Positions 18,254-27,195 of a stretch of DNA of 64,000 nucleotides are shown here, in pieces (within the stretch, counting starts at the first letter, position 1; the number at the start of each line of letters is the position of its first letter). The notes under the pieces are model-generated. The model was not told the origin of the DNA, did not search any database, and worked only from the letters and a program-made list of their open reading frames with translations. Location of the stretch: contig NZ_VYQF01000001.1 of NCBI RefSeq assembly GCF_008710285.1, forward strand, positions 1,869,501 to 1,933,500, read 5' to 3'. The translations under genes were made by a program, and so were the position numbers. This stretch comes from Ginsengibacter hankyongi. Lineage in GTDB: Bacteria > Bacteroidota > Bacteroidia > Chitinophagales > Chitinophagaceae.

Positions 18254-18364
18254 TACTTTTTATTTAAAACAAAAATAAGTGAATGAACATTAAAACTATG
18301 CTAACACTTTTCAATATCGGAAATGGCAATAATATTTTCCAGTCTGTTAATGATAAGGCCGTTC

Positions 18365-18395
18365 TTTGCTGTTATTACATTACAACCTACTTTTG
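18365..18395 (+). promoter_or_regulatory. Promoter of metF
   Basis: TTTG at 18365-18368 and TACTTTTG at 18388-18395 are 19 bases apart, a full match to the Bacteroidota -33/-7 promoter (TTTG and TAnnTTTG). The metF ATG at 18412 follows 17 bases later. This promoter lies inside a longer upstream-extended reading frame from 18283, and its position argues that the downstream ATG is the true start. Confidence 0.6.
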
Positions 18396-18411
18396 CATCT
18401 ATTTTGTAAAA

Positions 18412-19365
18412 ATGAAAGTTACCGATCATATAAAAGAGGCTAAAGATACCGTGGTGTCTTTTGAAATTTTACCGCCACTAAAGGGGAAAACGATTGAATC
18501 GATTTATAATCATCTCGATCCTTTAATGGAATTCGATCCTGCTTTTATAAATGTAACTTACCACCGCAGTGAGCAGGTTTTTAAAAAGAAAGCAGATGGC
18601 ACTTTTGAAAAAGTAGAAGTGCGCAAAAGGCCAGGAACGGTAGGAATATGCGCCGCCATAATGAATCATTATAAAATTGATGCTGTACCACACTTAATAT
18701 GTGGCGGTTTTAATTTACAGGAAACCGAAAATGCATTGATCGATCTTGCTTTTTTAGGAATTGATAATGTACTTGTGTTACGTGGAGATGCTGCAAAAAA
18801 TGAAACTTTATTTGAGCCTGAAAAGAACGGGCACGCTTATGCGTTAGATCTTTTAAAGCAAACCGTAAATCTAAACAATGGAATTTACCTGGAAGAGGAT
18901 ATAAGAGATGGTTATAAAACAAAATTTTGTATTGGCGTTGCCGGCTACCCCGAAAAACATTTTGAGGCGCCTAATATGGAAAGCGATTTGCGATACCTTA
19001 AGTTAAAGGTTGATGCTGGTGCTGATTATGTAACTACACAAATGTTTTTTGATAATAAAAAATATTTTGAATTTGTAAAAAAATGCCGGGAAGCAGGAAT
19101 AGAAATACCAATCATTCCGGGGCTTAAGCCTATAACTTCAAAAAAACAACTTTCAGTTTTACCCCGCACTTTCCATGTGGATATACCCACAGAACTCAGT
19201 AATGAAATCCTTAAATGTAAAACAGACGCCGATGTAGAAATAGTAGGCACCGAATGGCTGCTGGCCCAATCAAACGAATTAAAAAAAGCCGGCGTGCCTG
19301 TTTTGCACTATTATACCTTAGGTAAGCCTCACGTTATTGCAAACGTGGTAAAAGAACTGGTGTGA
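18412..19365 (+). CDS. metF: 5,10-methylenetetrahydrofolate reductase
   Basis: From the ATG at 18412 the product is 317 residues starting MKVTDHIKEAKDTVVSFEILPP, the usual MetF N-terminus. The frame is open further upstream, but the promoter overlaps that extension. Landmarks are NVTYHRSE, the ALIDLAFLGIDNVLVLRGDAAKNE segment for FAD/folate binding, FCIGVAGYPEKH and DAGADYVTTQMFFDNKKYFEFV. It reduces methylenetetrahydrofolate to methyltetrahydrofolate for methionine synthesis. It is a single-gene unit, divergent from lptB, and is followed by a hairpin shared with a convergent outer membrane protein gene. Confidence 0.95.
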   Translation: MKVTDHIKEAKDTVVSFEILPPLKGKTIESIYNHLDPLMEFDPAFINVTYHRSEQVFKKKADGTFEKVEVRKRPGTVGICAAIMNHYKIDAVPHLICGGFNLQETENALIDLAFLGIDNVLVLRGDAAKNETLFEPEKNGHAYALDLLKQTVNLNNGIYLEEDIRDGYKTKFCIGVAGYPEKHFEAPNMESDLRYLKLKVDAGADYVTTQMFFDNKKYFEFVKKCREAGIEIPIIPGLKPITSKKQLSVLPRTFHVDIPTELSNEILKCKTDADVEIVGTEWLLAQSNELKKAGVPVLHYYTLGKPHVIANVVKELV

Positions 19366-19387
19366 ACTTTTCTTCCCCAAAAAAAGA

Positions 19388-19414
19388 GGCCACTTGTAAA
19401 CCTTACAAGCGGCC
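19388..19414. terminator. Hairpin between metF and the convergent beta-barrel gene
   Basis: GGCC-A-CTTGTAA at 19388-19399 pairs with TTACAAG-C-GGCC at 19403-19414, leaving a 3-base loop and one A-C mismatch. The 11-pair stem lies between two convergent genes and could end transcripts from both sides. Flanking runs are A-rich on the left (AAAAAAAGA), giving a T-rich tail on the minus strand, and weaker on the right. Confidence 0.6.
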
Positions 19415-19447
19415 ATTATCTCTTCTAATTAACTTCTTTGATAATAA

Positions 19448-20137
19448 TCAGCTTAGCGGTATGCCAAGTGAAATGCTTAGTGTACGATATTTATTTTTAT
19501 TATCTGCACTGTTATTACTTTGAGTTGAATTTATTTTTGTAATACCAAAGCCATAATTAAGTTTTAATAAAACTTTCCCAAGATCCAATCCTCCGCCGAA
19601 ATTCAATCCGAAATCAAAGCGTTTAATTTTATTATAAGCTGCGTCATCCTGTTGTGAGGTAAAAGGATTGTCGTTGCTAAATTTTATATTTTCAGAAGAT
19701 GTGGATGTTGCTCCTAAAATCTTGCTTTCCGTTTTAGATTTTCCTGCAAAGCCCATTGCGGCATAAGGTCCGGCATTCAAAAATACATTCATATCTTTTT
19801 GAATAGGAAGTCTCACAATTACATTTAAAGGAACCTCAAGGTATAAAGGATTGAATTTTGATTTCACATAATTATCATCAGTGGAGCCGGAGAAATAAGT
19901 ATTGGCTTTAGCGCCTCTTCCCTGTAGCAATAATCCACTTTCAAGGTCAACAGGTTTTGAAAGATTAAACCTTCCTAAAATGCCTGCATTAAATGTTGTA
20001 AGCATATTGTTATCCTGCGTTTCACCAGATTTTGTTTGAGTTATATTGGCAAGATTAACTCCTCCCTGAACATACACTTGAGATTTTGCCAAGGTAATAG
20101 TTCCCGAAAGCATTGCAATCATTAATAATTTTTTCAT
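19448..20137 (-). CDS. Outer membrane beta-barrel protein (porin-family)
   Basis: The 229-residue protein has a cleavable signal peptide (MKKLLMIAMLSGTITLAKSQ) followed by VYVQGGVNLANIT. It shows alternating hydrophobic strands with glycine and aromatic belts, such as FNAGILGRFNLS, LNVIVRLP and LLKLNYGFGITKI, and ends in LSISLGIPLS. This matches the eight-strand beta-barrel family common in Bacteroidota (outer membrane protein beta-barrel domain). The function is unknown; most are small structural or binding proteins. It is a single gene facing metF, with a terminator-like hairpin between them. Confidence 0.8.
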   Translation of the reverse strand: MKKLLMIAMLSGTITLAKSQVYVQGGVNLANITQTKSGETQDNNMLTTFNAGILGRFNLSKPVDLESGLLLQGRGAKANTYFSGSTDDNYVKSKFNPLYLEVPLNVIVRLPIQKDMNVFLNAGPYAAMGFAGKSKTESKILGATSTSSENIKFSNDNPFTSQQDDAAYNKIKRFDFGLNFGGGLDLGKVLLKLNYGFGITKINSTQSNNSADNKNKYRTLSISLGIPLS

Positions 20138-20333
20138 TGATTAAGTTTTAGTTTTCAAATAAATTTATACGGTTTACGGATTCAACACTTTCAAATATGT
20201 TGCCAGTAAGCAATCTGAAAATATCGACAGGTTTACAAAAGAATATTAAACATGGCGTATCTATCATAAAGGCATTTGGCCGTGAATAACCAAATAGATT
20301 TTCTTATTTATTTAACAAAAAAGAAAATATGTT

Positions 20334-22265
20334 TTATTGTTTGATAGAGAGAAAAACTTTTTCATTTACTTTAACGGGGTATTTTTTCTTCAATTCCCCG
20401 ATCCATTTCTTTTCAAGAAAATTTTGATAATCATTAATTACTAACCCGCGTGCATCGGCAAAACTGCGTTGCTCGTTTTCAGGATATATTTTAATGATTA
20501 ATGAAAATATGGATGTTCCGTCACCACTGTTTACAACCGGGGCCGTTACAAGACCTGCAGTAAAATTGGTTTTTTCTTTAACCGGAATCTGGCTAAGTTC
20601 ATATCGTCCAGAGTCTGCCTGTATCTGTGAATTATCCTTTACAAGATCGTTCCACTTTTCTCCCTTATTTATTTCATCCACTGCCGTTTTTGCCGCAGTG
20701 GCATTAGCGCATGAAAATAAAACAGCGTCTGCGCTCGCATTCCATTTGTAATTAGTTTTATGATCATTGTAATATTTCTCAAGCCCCACACTGTCAGCCG
20801 AAGCTTTGGACCAAACTTCTCTTTCCATAACCTCAAAAAGCATATTGCCGTCTTTAAATTCCTGCACCTGGTATTTAAATTCAGGATTAAATTTTTCCAG
20901 TCGGCTTTTATAATTTTCTAATGCTGCCAGGGACACATAACTTTTATAAAGCTCATCATGAGTTTGAGATGCATGAGCAGCGTACGCGTTTTTTACATTT
21001 TTTACATATTGCATCCAATCGCCAACTTTTACTTTTGCGTTATTAAAAGAAAACAGGGTAGTGTTTTCATTTATATTACCTGAAGAAATTTTCTTATTAG
21101 AAATAGCGAAAGTGTCTGTTATTTTCCAGAGATCTTTTTCATTTATTGCATTATTTTTTTTGTAGTCTGTTTTTACAAGTACTTCTTTTAAAAATTTTTC
21201 TTTGGCTAGCGCAATACGGCTATCGGCAAGCACTTGCTGTTTAAGGTTGGCAATATAGGCTTCATCGCTTTTATTTTCGGGTACCGGTGAGCGTGAGATT
21301 CGCCTAATAATATGATAACCAAATTCAGTTTGAAATGGCTTTGAAATATCGCTATCATTCTTTAGTGAAAAAGCAACTTTCTCAAAACCCCCGTCGTAAG
21401 TTGCTACACCAAATTCCGGTAATATTCCATCGTTCATATAAGTTCTTCTGTCATTGCTGTATTGCTTAGCCAATTCACCGAAGTCAGCTCCCGATCTCAG
21501 TGCGTTATAAACAGAATCTGCTAATTGTTTTGCATGATCTCTCATGTTGATATTACCGGCCGGCACGGCGAATAAGATCTGGGCAACCTTAATTTTTCCA
21601 ACCGCAGGCCTTTCTTCTTCATTCTTAAAAATGTGCCAGCCTTTTTTAGAGCGGTAAGGCTTACTTACCTGGCCAGGCTTTAAACCATAAATAATATTTT
21701 CAAATTCATACGGCAGCGTAAACACGGTAATCCAGCCTAAATCGTTACCCTGCAACGGCGCAATTTTTTCTTTTATTTCGGAAACTATTTCATCATAATC
21801 AGTTCCGCCTTTTTTTAATTCATCATATGCTTCATTAATTGCTTTATATAACTTAAGCGTGTCTGCAGGTGACATTTTATCATTAATCAACACATAAAAA
21901 TGTTGCACATGAATATCTTTCTGGCTCCTGTTAAATGCTTCATTAACCAAAGCATCTACTTCCTTCTCGTCTTGCAAATAATTATTTTCTATTTGCGTTG
22001 TGAAATTTTGAAGATCTGATTGTAAGGAAGGAAGTGTATCAAGATGCATGTCTTTAGCGGCCTGGACCTTCAGTTTAAATTTGGTGTAAAGATCGAGGTA
22101 TTCCCTCATTGCTTGTTCGGGGTCGGTAGTAGCGGTTTTATTTTTATTGTATGCCCGCAAAAATTCATCTTTACTAACCGAATGACTGCCATAAGTAAAA
22201 AGCACCTGGCTATAAGTAATTGAAATAAGGAGTATAAATGCAACAAACAAAAAAAGTTTTTTCAT
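20334..22265 (-). CDS. Periplasmic peptidylprolyl isomerase, SurA/PpiC type
   Basis: The 643-residue protein begins with a signal peptide (MKKLFLFVAFILLISITYSQ). It contains two parvulin-like rotamase domains. One (about residues 115-215) includes IHVQHFYVLINDKMSPADT and GNDLGWITVFTLPYEFE, and one (about 222-322) has KIKVAQILFAVPAG, YSNDRRTYMNDGILPEFGV and FQTEFGYHIIRR. The C-terminal half is helical and lacks a clear third parvulin core. Proteins like this fold outer membrane proteins in the periplasm. It lies upstream of the beta-barrel gene on the same strand. A TlpA-like thioredoxin gene lies 65 bases upstream of its start. Confidence 0.88.
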   Translation of the reverse strand: MKKLFLFVAFILLISITYSQVLFTYGSHSVSKDEFLRAYNKNKTATTDPEQAMREYLDLYTKFKLKVQAAKDMHLDTLPSLQSDLQNFTTQIENNYLQDEKEVDALVNEAFNRSQKDIHVQHFYVLINDKMSPADTLKLYKAINEAYDELKKGGTDYDEIVSEIKEKIAPLQGNDLGWITVFTLPYEFENIIYGLKPGQVSKPYRSKKGWHIFKNEEERPAVGKIKVAQILFAVPAGNINMRDHAKQLADSVYNALRSGADFGELAKQYSNDRRTYMNDGILPEFGVATYDGGFEKVAFSLKNDSDISKPFQTEFGYHIIRRISRSPVPENKSDEAYIANLKQQVLADSRIALAKEKFLKEVLVKTDYKKNNAINEKDLWKITDTFAISNKKISSGNINENTTLFSFNNAKVKVGDWMQYVKNVKNAYAAHASQTHDELYKSYVSLAALENYKSRLEKFNPEFKYQVQEFKDGNMLFEVMEREVWSKASADSVGLEKYYNDHKTNYKWNASADAVLFSCANATAAKTAVDEINKGEKWNDLVKDNSQIQADSGRYELSQIPVKEKTNFTAGLVTAPVVNSGDGTSIFSLIIKIYPENEQRSFADARGLVINDYQNFLEKKWIGELKKKYPVKVNEKVFLSIKQ

Positions 22266-22330
22266 CAGACAGAATTTATTGGGTCGGTAATAAACATTTC
22301 TATGACTAAACTTTGTTTAATCATCGCCAT

Positions 22331-23785
22331 TTATTTTTGAGCGTTGTTAGTATTGTTTAGAGGTTTATTATTAATTTTCATTTGGAGAACATCATCCATC
22401 TGTTGCCAGGTTAATTTTTTTGCAATAATTCGTTTATCCTTGTCGAGCAAATATAAAGTGGGTGTTTGAGTAACATCATACAATTGCTTATAAGATGGTT
22501 TCTTAGCATCTTCTTCAATTTTCTTTTGTCCTTCGGTCTGATAAACGTTTATCCAGCTTTGTAAATTGTACTTATTTATAAATTCCCTCCATTTTGGTTG
22601 TTCTTTAGTATCAGTAAGCACACCATACATTTTTACGCCCTCTTTTTCCCATTTGGCATGGAAAATTGAATCCATCTTAGGTACCTCTTCACGACAGTGG
22701 CTGCAGGTGGGATCCCAAAAACAAACAATAGTATATGGTGCATTCACATCATATAGCGAGCGCGGATTACCGGTAGAATCAACCATTTCTAAGTTTGCTG
22801 CCTGCTCGCCAATAAGGTTCGACATGAGCATATACGCCCGGTTGGAAATTGCAGTCATTTGCTTTTCATTCAACCATGATGAAACTCCTTTTGAATGATA
22901 CTTTTCAAACAGGTGCACGAATACAGCATCCTGACCCATATATTTAGGATTGATGTATTCATCCGTAAGCCAGTTTAATAAAAATTTATACATTTCAGGG
23001 GCCGTTCTTGCTCTCAGCAATAAATAATCCGATTCCCGTATAATGGAATCGGGGGAAGGCGATAAAACTTCCCGGAAGTATCTTTCAACCTTTGGTAAAA
23101 AGAACGGCGTACGTATTATACGGTCATCCATAAACGAAATTCCATCCCAATAATGTTTTTTATAATAGTCGTAATTGTCAATCGAATCTTGCCTGGTAAC
23201 CGGCTTTGCATTTAAAATCTTTGGCTCTTTCATACTGGTGAGCAAGGCGGCTAACATAGATTCAGGGTTTTCCTTTATAATGTTATCCCTGTAATCATTC
23301 AGCTCTTTATTAAGCTCATTATAATTCTTTTCATGCAAAAGGCTGTCACTTTTGGTTTTCGAATTTTTATAAGCAGTAATTTCTCTCTGCAGGTTGTCCC
23401 CCTTCGACGCGACAAATTTTTGATATTTTTGAAAGAGTATATTTTCCCTGGAACCCGTTACAATTGTTTTATTAATAAGATCTGACGTATCAGCTTTTAT
23501 AGAAATTACCTGCTCCTTATCAACCAAAAAATCATATAATTTATTTTTGCCGGGAAAAACTATCGAGTAAACGCCGGGTTGTAATTTTTCCTTTTTTTCA
23601 AAAATTGCAACACCTTTATCGCTAATAATTGCGGAATCTTCTATGTTAATATTTTTGCCATAATAATAAGTGAGATATGTTAACCCGTTTTTATAATTGG
23701 GTGATTGCAAAGTAACTTTAAAACCCTGCGCAATTGTAGCTGCAGATAACATAAGAAGAACGCTTACGCTAAAGAATATTCTCAT
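22331..23785 (-). CDS. Secreted TlpA-like thioredoxin with DUF4369 and DUF5106 regions
   Basis: From the ATG at 23785 the product is 484 residues: a signal peptide (MRIFFSVSVLLMLSAATIAQ), a DUF4369-like beta domain (about 22-125), a helical DUF5106-like region (about 180-310) and a C-terminal thioredoxin fold with FWDPTCSHCREEV, the redox CSHC at 361-364. Such proteins act in the periplasm in disulfide exchange; partners are unknown. The frame is open for another 500 bases upstream, but that part lacks a signal and overlaps the divergent RlmD gene, so it is rejected. It probably forms a unit with the downstream peptidylprolyl isomerase gene. Confidence 0.85.
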   Translation of the reverse strand: MRIFFSVSVLLMLSAATIAQGFKVTLQSPNYKNGLTYLTYYYGKNINIEDSAIISDKGVAIFEKKEKLQPGVYSIVFPGKNKLYDFLVDKEQVISIKADTSDLINKTIVTGSRENILFQKYQKFVASKGDNLQREITAYKNSKTKSDSLLHEKNYNELNKELNDYRDNIIKENPESMLAALLTSMKEPKILNAKPVTRQDSIDNYDYYKKHYWDGISFMDDRIIRTPFFLPKVERYFREVLSPSPDSIIRESDYLLLRARTAPEMYKFLLNWLTDEYINPKYMGQDAVFVHLFEKYHSKGVSSWLNEKQMTAISNRAYMLMSNLIGEQAANLEMVDSTGNPRSLYDVNAPYTIVCFWDPTCSHCREEVPKMDSIFHAKWEKEGVKMYGVLTDTKEQPKWREFINKYNLQSWINVYQTEGQKKIEEDAKKPSYKQLYDVTQTPTLYLLDKDKRIIAKKLTWQQMDDVLQMKINNKPLNNTNNAQK

Positions 23786-23914
23786 TGATTTTGAATTGGA
23801 GGTAAAATTATTCAAATTGATTAAAAACAAATGTTCATGCAAAATACTTAACATTTTATAGTAACCACCATAAGCATCGTGCACATATAGTATTTTTACG
23901 GCTGATATAACGTA

Positions 23915-25318
23915 ATGAAACGAAAAAAAATTACACTGCAAGATTTGCCCATAACCGGGTATGCAGCAGAAGGAAAGGCCCTGGGCCGTGTAGAGGGAAA
24001 GGTTATTTTTGTAGAAGGCGCCGTACCCGGTGATGTTGCTGATGTTTTTATAACCAGGAATAAGAAAGACTGGGCAGAAGGGAAGGCAATAAAAATAAAA
24101 AAATTCAGTAACGAAAGGGTTGAACCTTTTTGTATTCATTTTGGAATATGCGGCGGATGCAAATGGCAAATGCTGCCGTACAAAAAGCAACTTGAATATA
24201 AACAACAGGAAGCCGCAGATGCTTTTAAAAGAATTGGAAAGCTTACTGAAATATCGATGTTGCCTATTATCGGTTCCGAAAATACAATTCATTATCGCAA
24301 TAAACTTGAGTTCACTTTCAGCAATAAAAAGTTCTTAACGCCACAACAATTAGAAGAACTTCAAAATGACACCTGGCCGGGCGGTGCATTAGGGTATCAT
24401 GTCCCTCGTTTGTATGATAAAATAATTGACATCAACGAATGCTGGTTAATGGATGATGTAAATAATACAATACGCAATGCCATGCGTGACTTTTCCATTG
24501 CAAATGGATATAGCTATTATGATATTAAAGAACATAAAGGTTGGCTAAGAAATATTATCATAAGAATTTGTACAACCAGTGAATTGATGGTAAATATTGT
24601 TTTTGGTTATGATGATAAAAACGAAAGAGAAAAGATTTGCAAGCTTTTGCTGGAAAAAGTTCCATCCATAACTACGTTGCTTTATACAATAAACGCCAAA
24701 TGGAACGATACTATTTATGACCTAGAAACAAACATCGTTTCCGGGAAAGGATATATAATTGAGAAGCTGGGGGATTTCAATTTTAAAATCTCACCAAAAT
24801 CTTTTTTTCAAACGAATACCAAACAGGCGGAAAAATTATACAATGTTGTAAAAGATTTTGCTCAATTAAATGGAAATGAAATTGTTTATGATTTGTATTG
24901 CGGCACCGGCAGCATCGGAATTTTTTTAAGTAACGATGCTAAAAAAATTATTGGGGTAGATGTTGTTGAAGATGCAATTAAAGATGCAAAAGAAAACGCT
25001 GCACTAAACAGTATCATGCATTCATCATTTTTTTGTGGCGATGTGATTGAAATATGTAACGATGATTTTTTTAATAAACATGGCAGGCCTGATGTAATAA
25101 TTGTTGATCCACCACGGGCAGGGCTACACGCAAAACTAGTTCAAAAGCTTTTAGAAATTGCTCCAAAAAAAATTGTATATGTAAGCTGTAATGTTGCCAC
25201 GCAGGCAAGAGACCTTCAATTGCTCGGTGATAAATTTTCCGTTGAAAAATTACAACCTGTTGATATGTTTCCGCATACACATCATATTGAATGCGTGGCG
25301 GAGCTGTGGTTGAAATGA
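23915..25318 (+). CDS. rlmD: 23S rRNA (uracil-5)-methyltransferase, RlmD/TrmA family
   Basis: The 467-residue protein has an N-terminal TRAM domain (about 8-62, GYAAEGKALGRVEGKVIFVEGAVPGD). It has an iron-sulfur cysteine set starting in FCIHFGICGGCKWQ near residues 71-84. The SAM-binding methyltransferase core has VYDLYCGTGSIGIFLS, VDPPRAGLH and the catalytic YVSCNVATQARDL. It methylates uridine at C5 in 23S rRNA or tRNA; the exact target cannot be told from sequence. Length matches RlmCD types. Its stop at 25318 is 5 bases from the end of a convergent DNA glycosylase gene. Confidence 0.9.
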   Translation: MKRKKITLQDLPITGYAAEGKALGRVEGKVIFVEGAVPGDVADVFITRNKKDWAEGKAIKIKKFSNERVEPFCIHFGICGGCKWQMLPYKKQLEYKQQEAADAFKRIGKLTEISMLPIIGSENTIHYRNKLEFTFSNKKFLTPQQLEELQNDTWPGGALGYHVPRLYDKIIDINECWLMDDVNNTIRNAMRDFSIANGYSYYDIKEHKGWLRNIIIRICTTSELMVNIVFGYDDKNEREKICKLLLEKVPSITTLLYTINAKWNDTIYDLETNIVSGKGYIIEKLGDFNFKISPKSFFQTNTKQAEKLYNVVKDFAQLNGNEIVYDLYCGTGSIGIFLSNDAKKIIGVDVVEDAIKDAKENAALNSIMHSSFFCGDVIEICNDDFFNKHGRPDVIIVDPPRAGLHAKLVQKLLEIAPKKIVYVSCNVATQARDLQLLGDKFSVEKLQPVDMFPHTHHIECVAELWLK

Positions 25319-25323
25319 TAACA

Positions 25324-25829
25324 TCAAACTGGCAACATCATCTTATAATAGGCAATCTTCTCCTTCACGCTCATTCTCCCAAATCGTGGCGATGGCGACG
25401 GAAGACATTCGCCGTTTTTTATTCCCGGAAATATTTTAAGAAATGTTTTTCTACAAACCTGCTCGTGAAAAATATATTTCGAAATGATGTTTGCGCCAAA
25501 ATGTTTTTAATGGCTTTATCATTGTAAGCAACCACTTCAAGACTGGTGTCAGAATTATTTGTTGCATTCCGTCGCGCCTTTAAAATAATATCTGCAATGG
25601 CAATTCCCTTTACTCTAAATAACTCTTTTTTATCTGTGGCCTTTTTTAATTCAATATTGTAAACGCCTGAAATAATATTCCAAAACTGGTTGCGCTTCGT
25701 TCCATAAAACCAATCGTCTTCTCCTAAAAATTTTTGAGTAATATCTCTTCCCGGAAAACTACCAACAATAAGTATGGTTGCATTGATTGGAATGAATGGT
25801 TCGAAAGGATGAGTTTCAATTTTCACCAT
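25324..25829 (-). pseudogene. Uracil/deoxyinosine DNA glycosylase-like gene with a one-base frameshift
   Basis: The first frame codes for 136 residues from 25829 to a stop at 25419. It starts MVKIETHPFEPFIPINATILIVGSFPGRD and contains WFYGTKRNQFWNII, the signature of the uracil/hypoxanthine-DNA glycosylase superfamily. It stops just after HFLKYFRE. In the next frame, from about 25425 to a TGA at 25324-25326, the sequence continues GIKNGECLPSPSPRFGR and ends MMLPV, matching the LPSPSP end motif of the family. Restoring one G in the run CCCGG at 25424-25428 joins the two into a protein of about 168 residues, the usual length. So the gene is either broken, or contains a sequencing error, or is decoded by frameshifting. 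Confidence 0.75.
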
Positions 25830-25901
25830 ATTTATTAAAAAGATCTTTGCAATTTAAAAGTATACATAATTATCACTTCTTTTCGCCGTGTTATTAAAAA
25901 T

Positions 25902-25935
25902 ACAAAAGCCATCGTTTAAAACAGATGGCTTTTGT
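25902..25935 (-). terminator. Intrinsic terminator of recA
   Basis: A perfect 12-base inverted repeat, ACAAAAGCCATC at 25902-25913 and GATGGCTTTTGT at 25924-25935, with a 10-base loop lies 20 bases after the recA stop. On the minus strand the stem is followed by ATTTTTAATAAC. It is a strong Rho-independent terminator for recA. Confidence 0.85.
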
Positions 25936-25955
25936 AAAAAAATCATTTATTAAAA

Positions 25956-26981
25956 TTATGCAGCATTCATCTCCGCAATCTTTGCTCTTATTTTTCCTTC
26001 GAGTTCTGCTGCCAGTTCTGGGTTATCTGTCAGCAGTTGTTTTACAGCATCGCGGCCCTGGCCAAGTTTTGTTGTGTCATAGCTAAACCAGCTTCCACTT
26101 TTTTGTATGATGCCCATTTCAACGCCCATATCTATTATTTCACCTGTTTTTGAAATACCGGTACCAAATATTATATCAAATTCCGCAATACGAAATGGAG
26201 GCGCTACTTTATTTTTAACCACTTTCACTTTTACCCGGTTACCTATTGATTCATCGCCATCTTTTATTTGTGCCATACGACGAATATCGAGCCGGACAGA
26301 TGCATAAAATTTTAAAGCGTTTCCACCGGTAGTGGTTTCGGGATTTCCAAATACAATTCCTATTTTATCACGAAGCTGGTTTATAAATATGCAGCAGCAA
26401 TTTGTTTTACTTATTGTAGCAGTTAGCTTTCTTAAAGCCTGGCTCATTAACCTTGCCTGCAAGCCCATTTTGCTGTCGCCCATCTCGCCCTCTAATTCGC
26501 CTTTGGGCACAAGCGCGGCAACAGAATCTATAACTACCACATCTAATGCGCCGGAAAGAATTAATCTGTCTGCAATTTCCAACCCTTGTTCTCCATAATC
26601 GGGCTGGCTTATTAAAAGATTATCTACGTCTACGCCTAACCGTTTAGCATAGGCGCTGTCAAAAGCATGCTCGGCATCGATAATTGCGCACATGCCACCT
26701 TTCTTTTGTGCTTCGGCAATTACATGAATTGCAAGAGTTGTTTTACCTGAAGATTCCGGTCCATATATTTCAACTACTCTTCCTTTTGGTAATCCGCCAA
26801 TACCTAATGCAACATCAAGTCCAATAGAGCCAGTAGAAATTACCGCTTGCGGTTCCTGCGAACGCTCGTTCATCATCATCACACTTCCTTTGCCAAAATC
26901 TTTATCTATTTTATCAATAGTAAGCCTTAGAGCCTTAAGTTTTTCAGAACTTTTATCTACGTTTTTTTCAGTATTTGCCAT
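25956..26981 (-). CDS. recA: Recombinase RecA
   Basis: The 341-residue protein has Walker [15 protein letters not shown] at about residues 75-88, [12 protein letters not shown], Walker [22 protein letters not shown], the MSQALRKLT and [13 protein letters not shown] segments and the [17 protein letters not shown] motif. It forms filaments on single-stranded DNA and drives homologous recombination and repair in the cytoplasm. A promoter with TATCTTTG lies about 50 bases upstream and a strong terminator follows, so it is a single-gene transcript. No LexA-type operator is obvious, in keeping with the absence of a canonical SOS box in many Bacteroidota. Confidence 0.98.
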   Translation of the reverse strand: MANTEKNVDKSSEKLKALRLTIDKIDKDFGKGSVMMMNERSQEPQAVISTGSIGLDVALGIGGLPKGRVVEIYGPESSGKTTLAIHVIAEAQKKGGMCAIIDAEHAFDSAYAKRLGVDVDNLLISQPDYGEQGLEIADRLILSGALDVVVIDSVAALVPKGELEGEMGDSKMGLQARLMSQALRKLTATISKTNCCCIFINQLRDKIGIVFGNPETTTGGNALKFYASVRLDIRRMAQIKDGDESIGNRVKVKVVKNKVAPPFRIAEFDIIFGTGISKTGEIIDMGVEMGIIQKSGSWFSYDTTKLGQGRDAVKQLLTDNPELAAELEGKIRAKIAEMNAA

Positions 26982-27028
26982 AAAAATTTAATTGATCTTT
27001 TTATAATTCTGTAAAGTTATTAGATGTA

Positions 27029-27054
27029 CAAAGATATATATTATAAGTTATCAA
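27029..27054 (-). promoter_or_regulatory. Promoter of recA
   Basis: Reading the minus strand, TTG (27054-27052) is followed after 15 bases by TATCTTTG (27036-27029), a full TAnnTTTG match. The start codon is 47 bases further on. The -33 spacing is shorter than the usual 17-23, so the -7 element is the firmer part. Confidence 0.5.
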
Positions 27055-27195
27055 CACTAATTTCTTTAGTATTTATTGACAAAAATATTAGTTGTTTTTG
27101 TTTTAATAAAAGATGCAAACCCCTTTTTTCCAGTTCAAAACTGCGATAACAATTTCAGGTTTTTATTTTACTTTCATAACACGAAATTTTAGCAA

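Noticed and set aside
18283-18411. N-terminal 43-residue extension of metF
   Set aside because: The strong promoter at 18365-18395 lies inside it, and the downstream ATG gives the standard MetF N-terminus.
23786-24292. N-terminal 169-residue extension of the TlpA-like gene
   Set aside because: It is open but lacks a signal peptide, overlaps the divergent rlmD gene, and the conserved start with a signal peptide is the ATG at 23785.
26982-27060. SOS/LexA operator for recA
   Set aside because: I looked for a CTG-N10-CAG or GAAC-N4-GTTC palindrome upstream of recA and found none; only the general promoter elements are seen.
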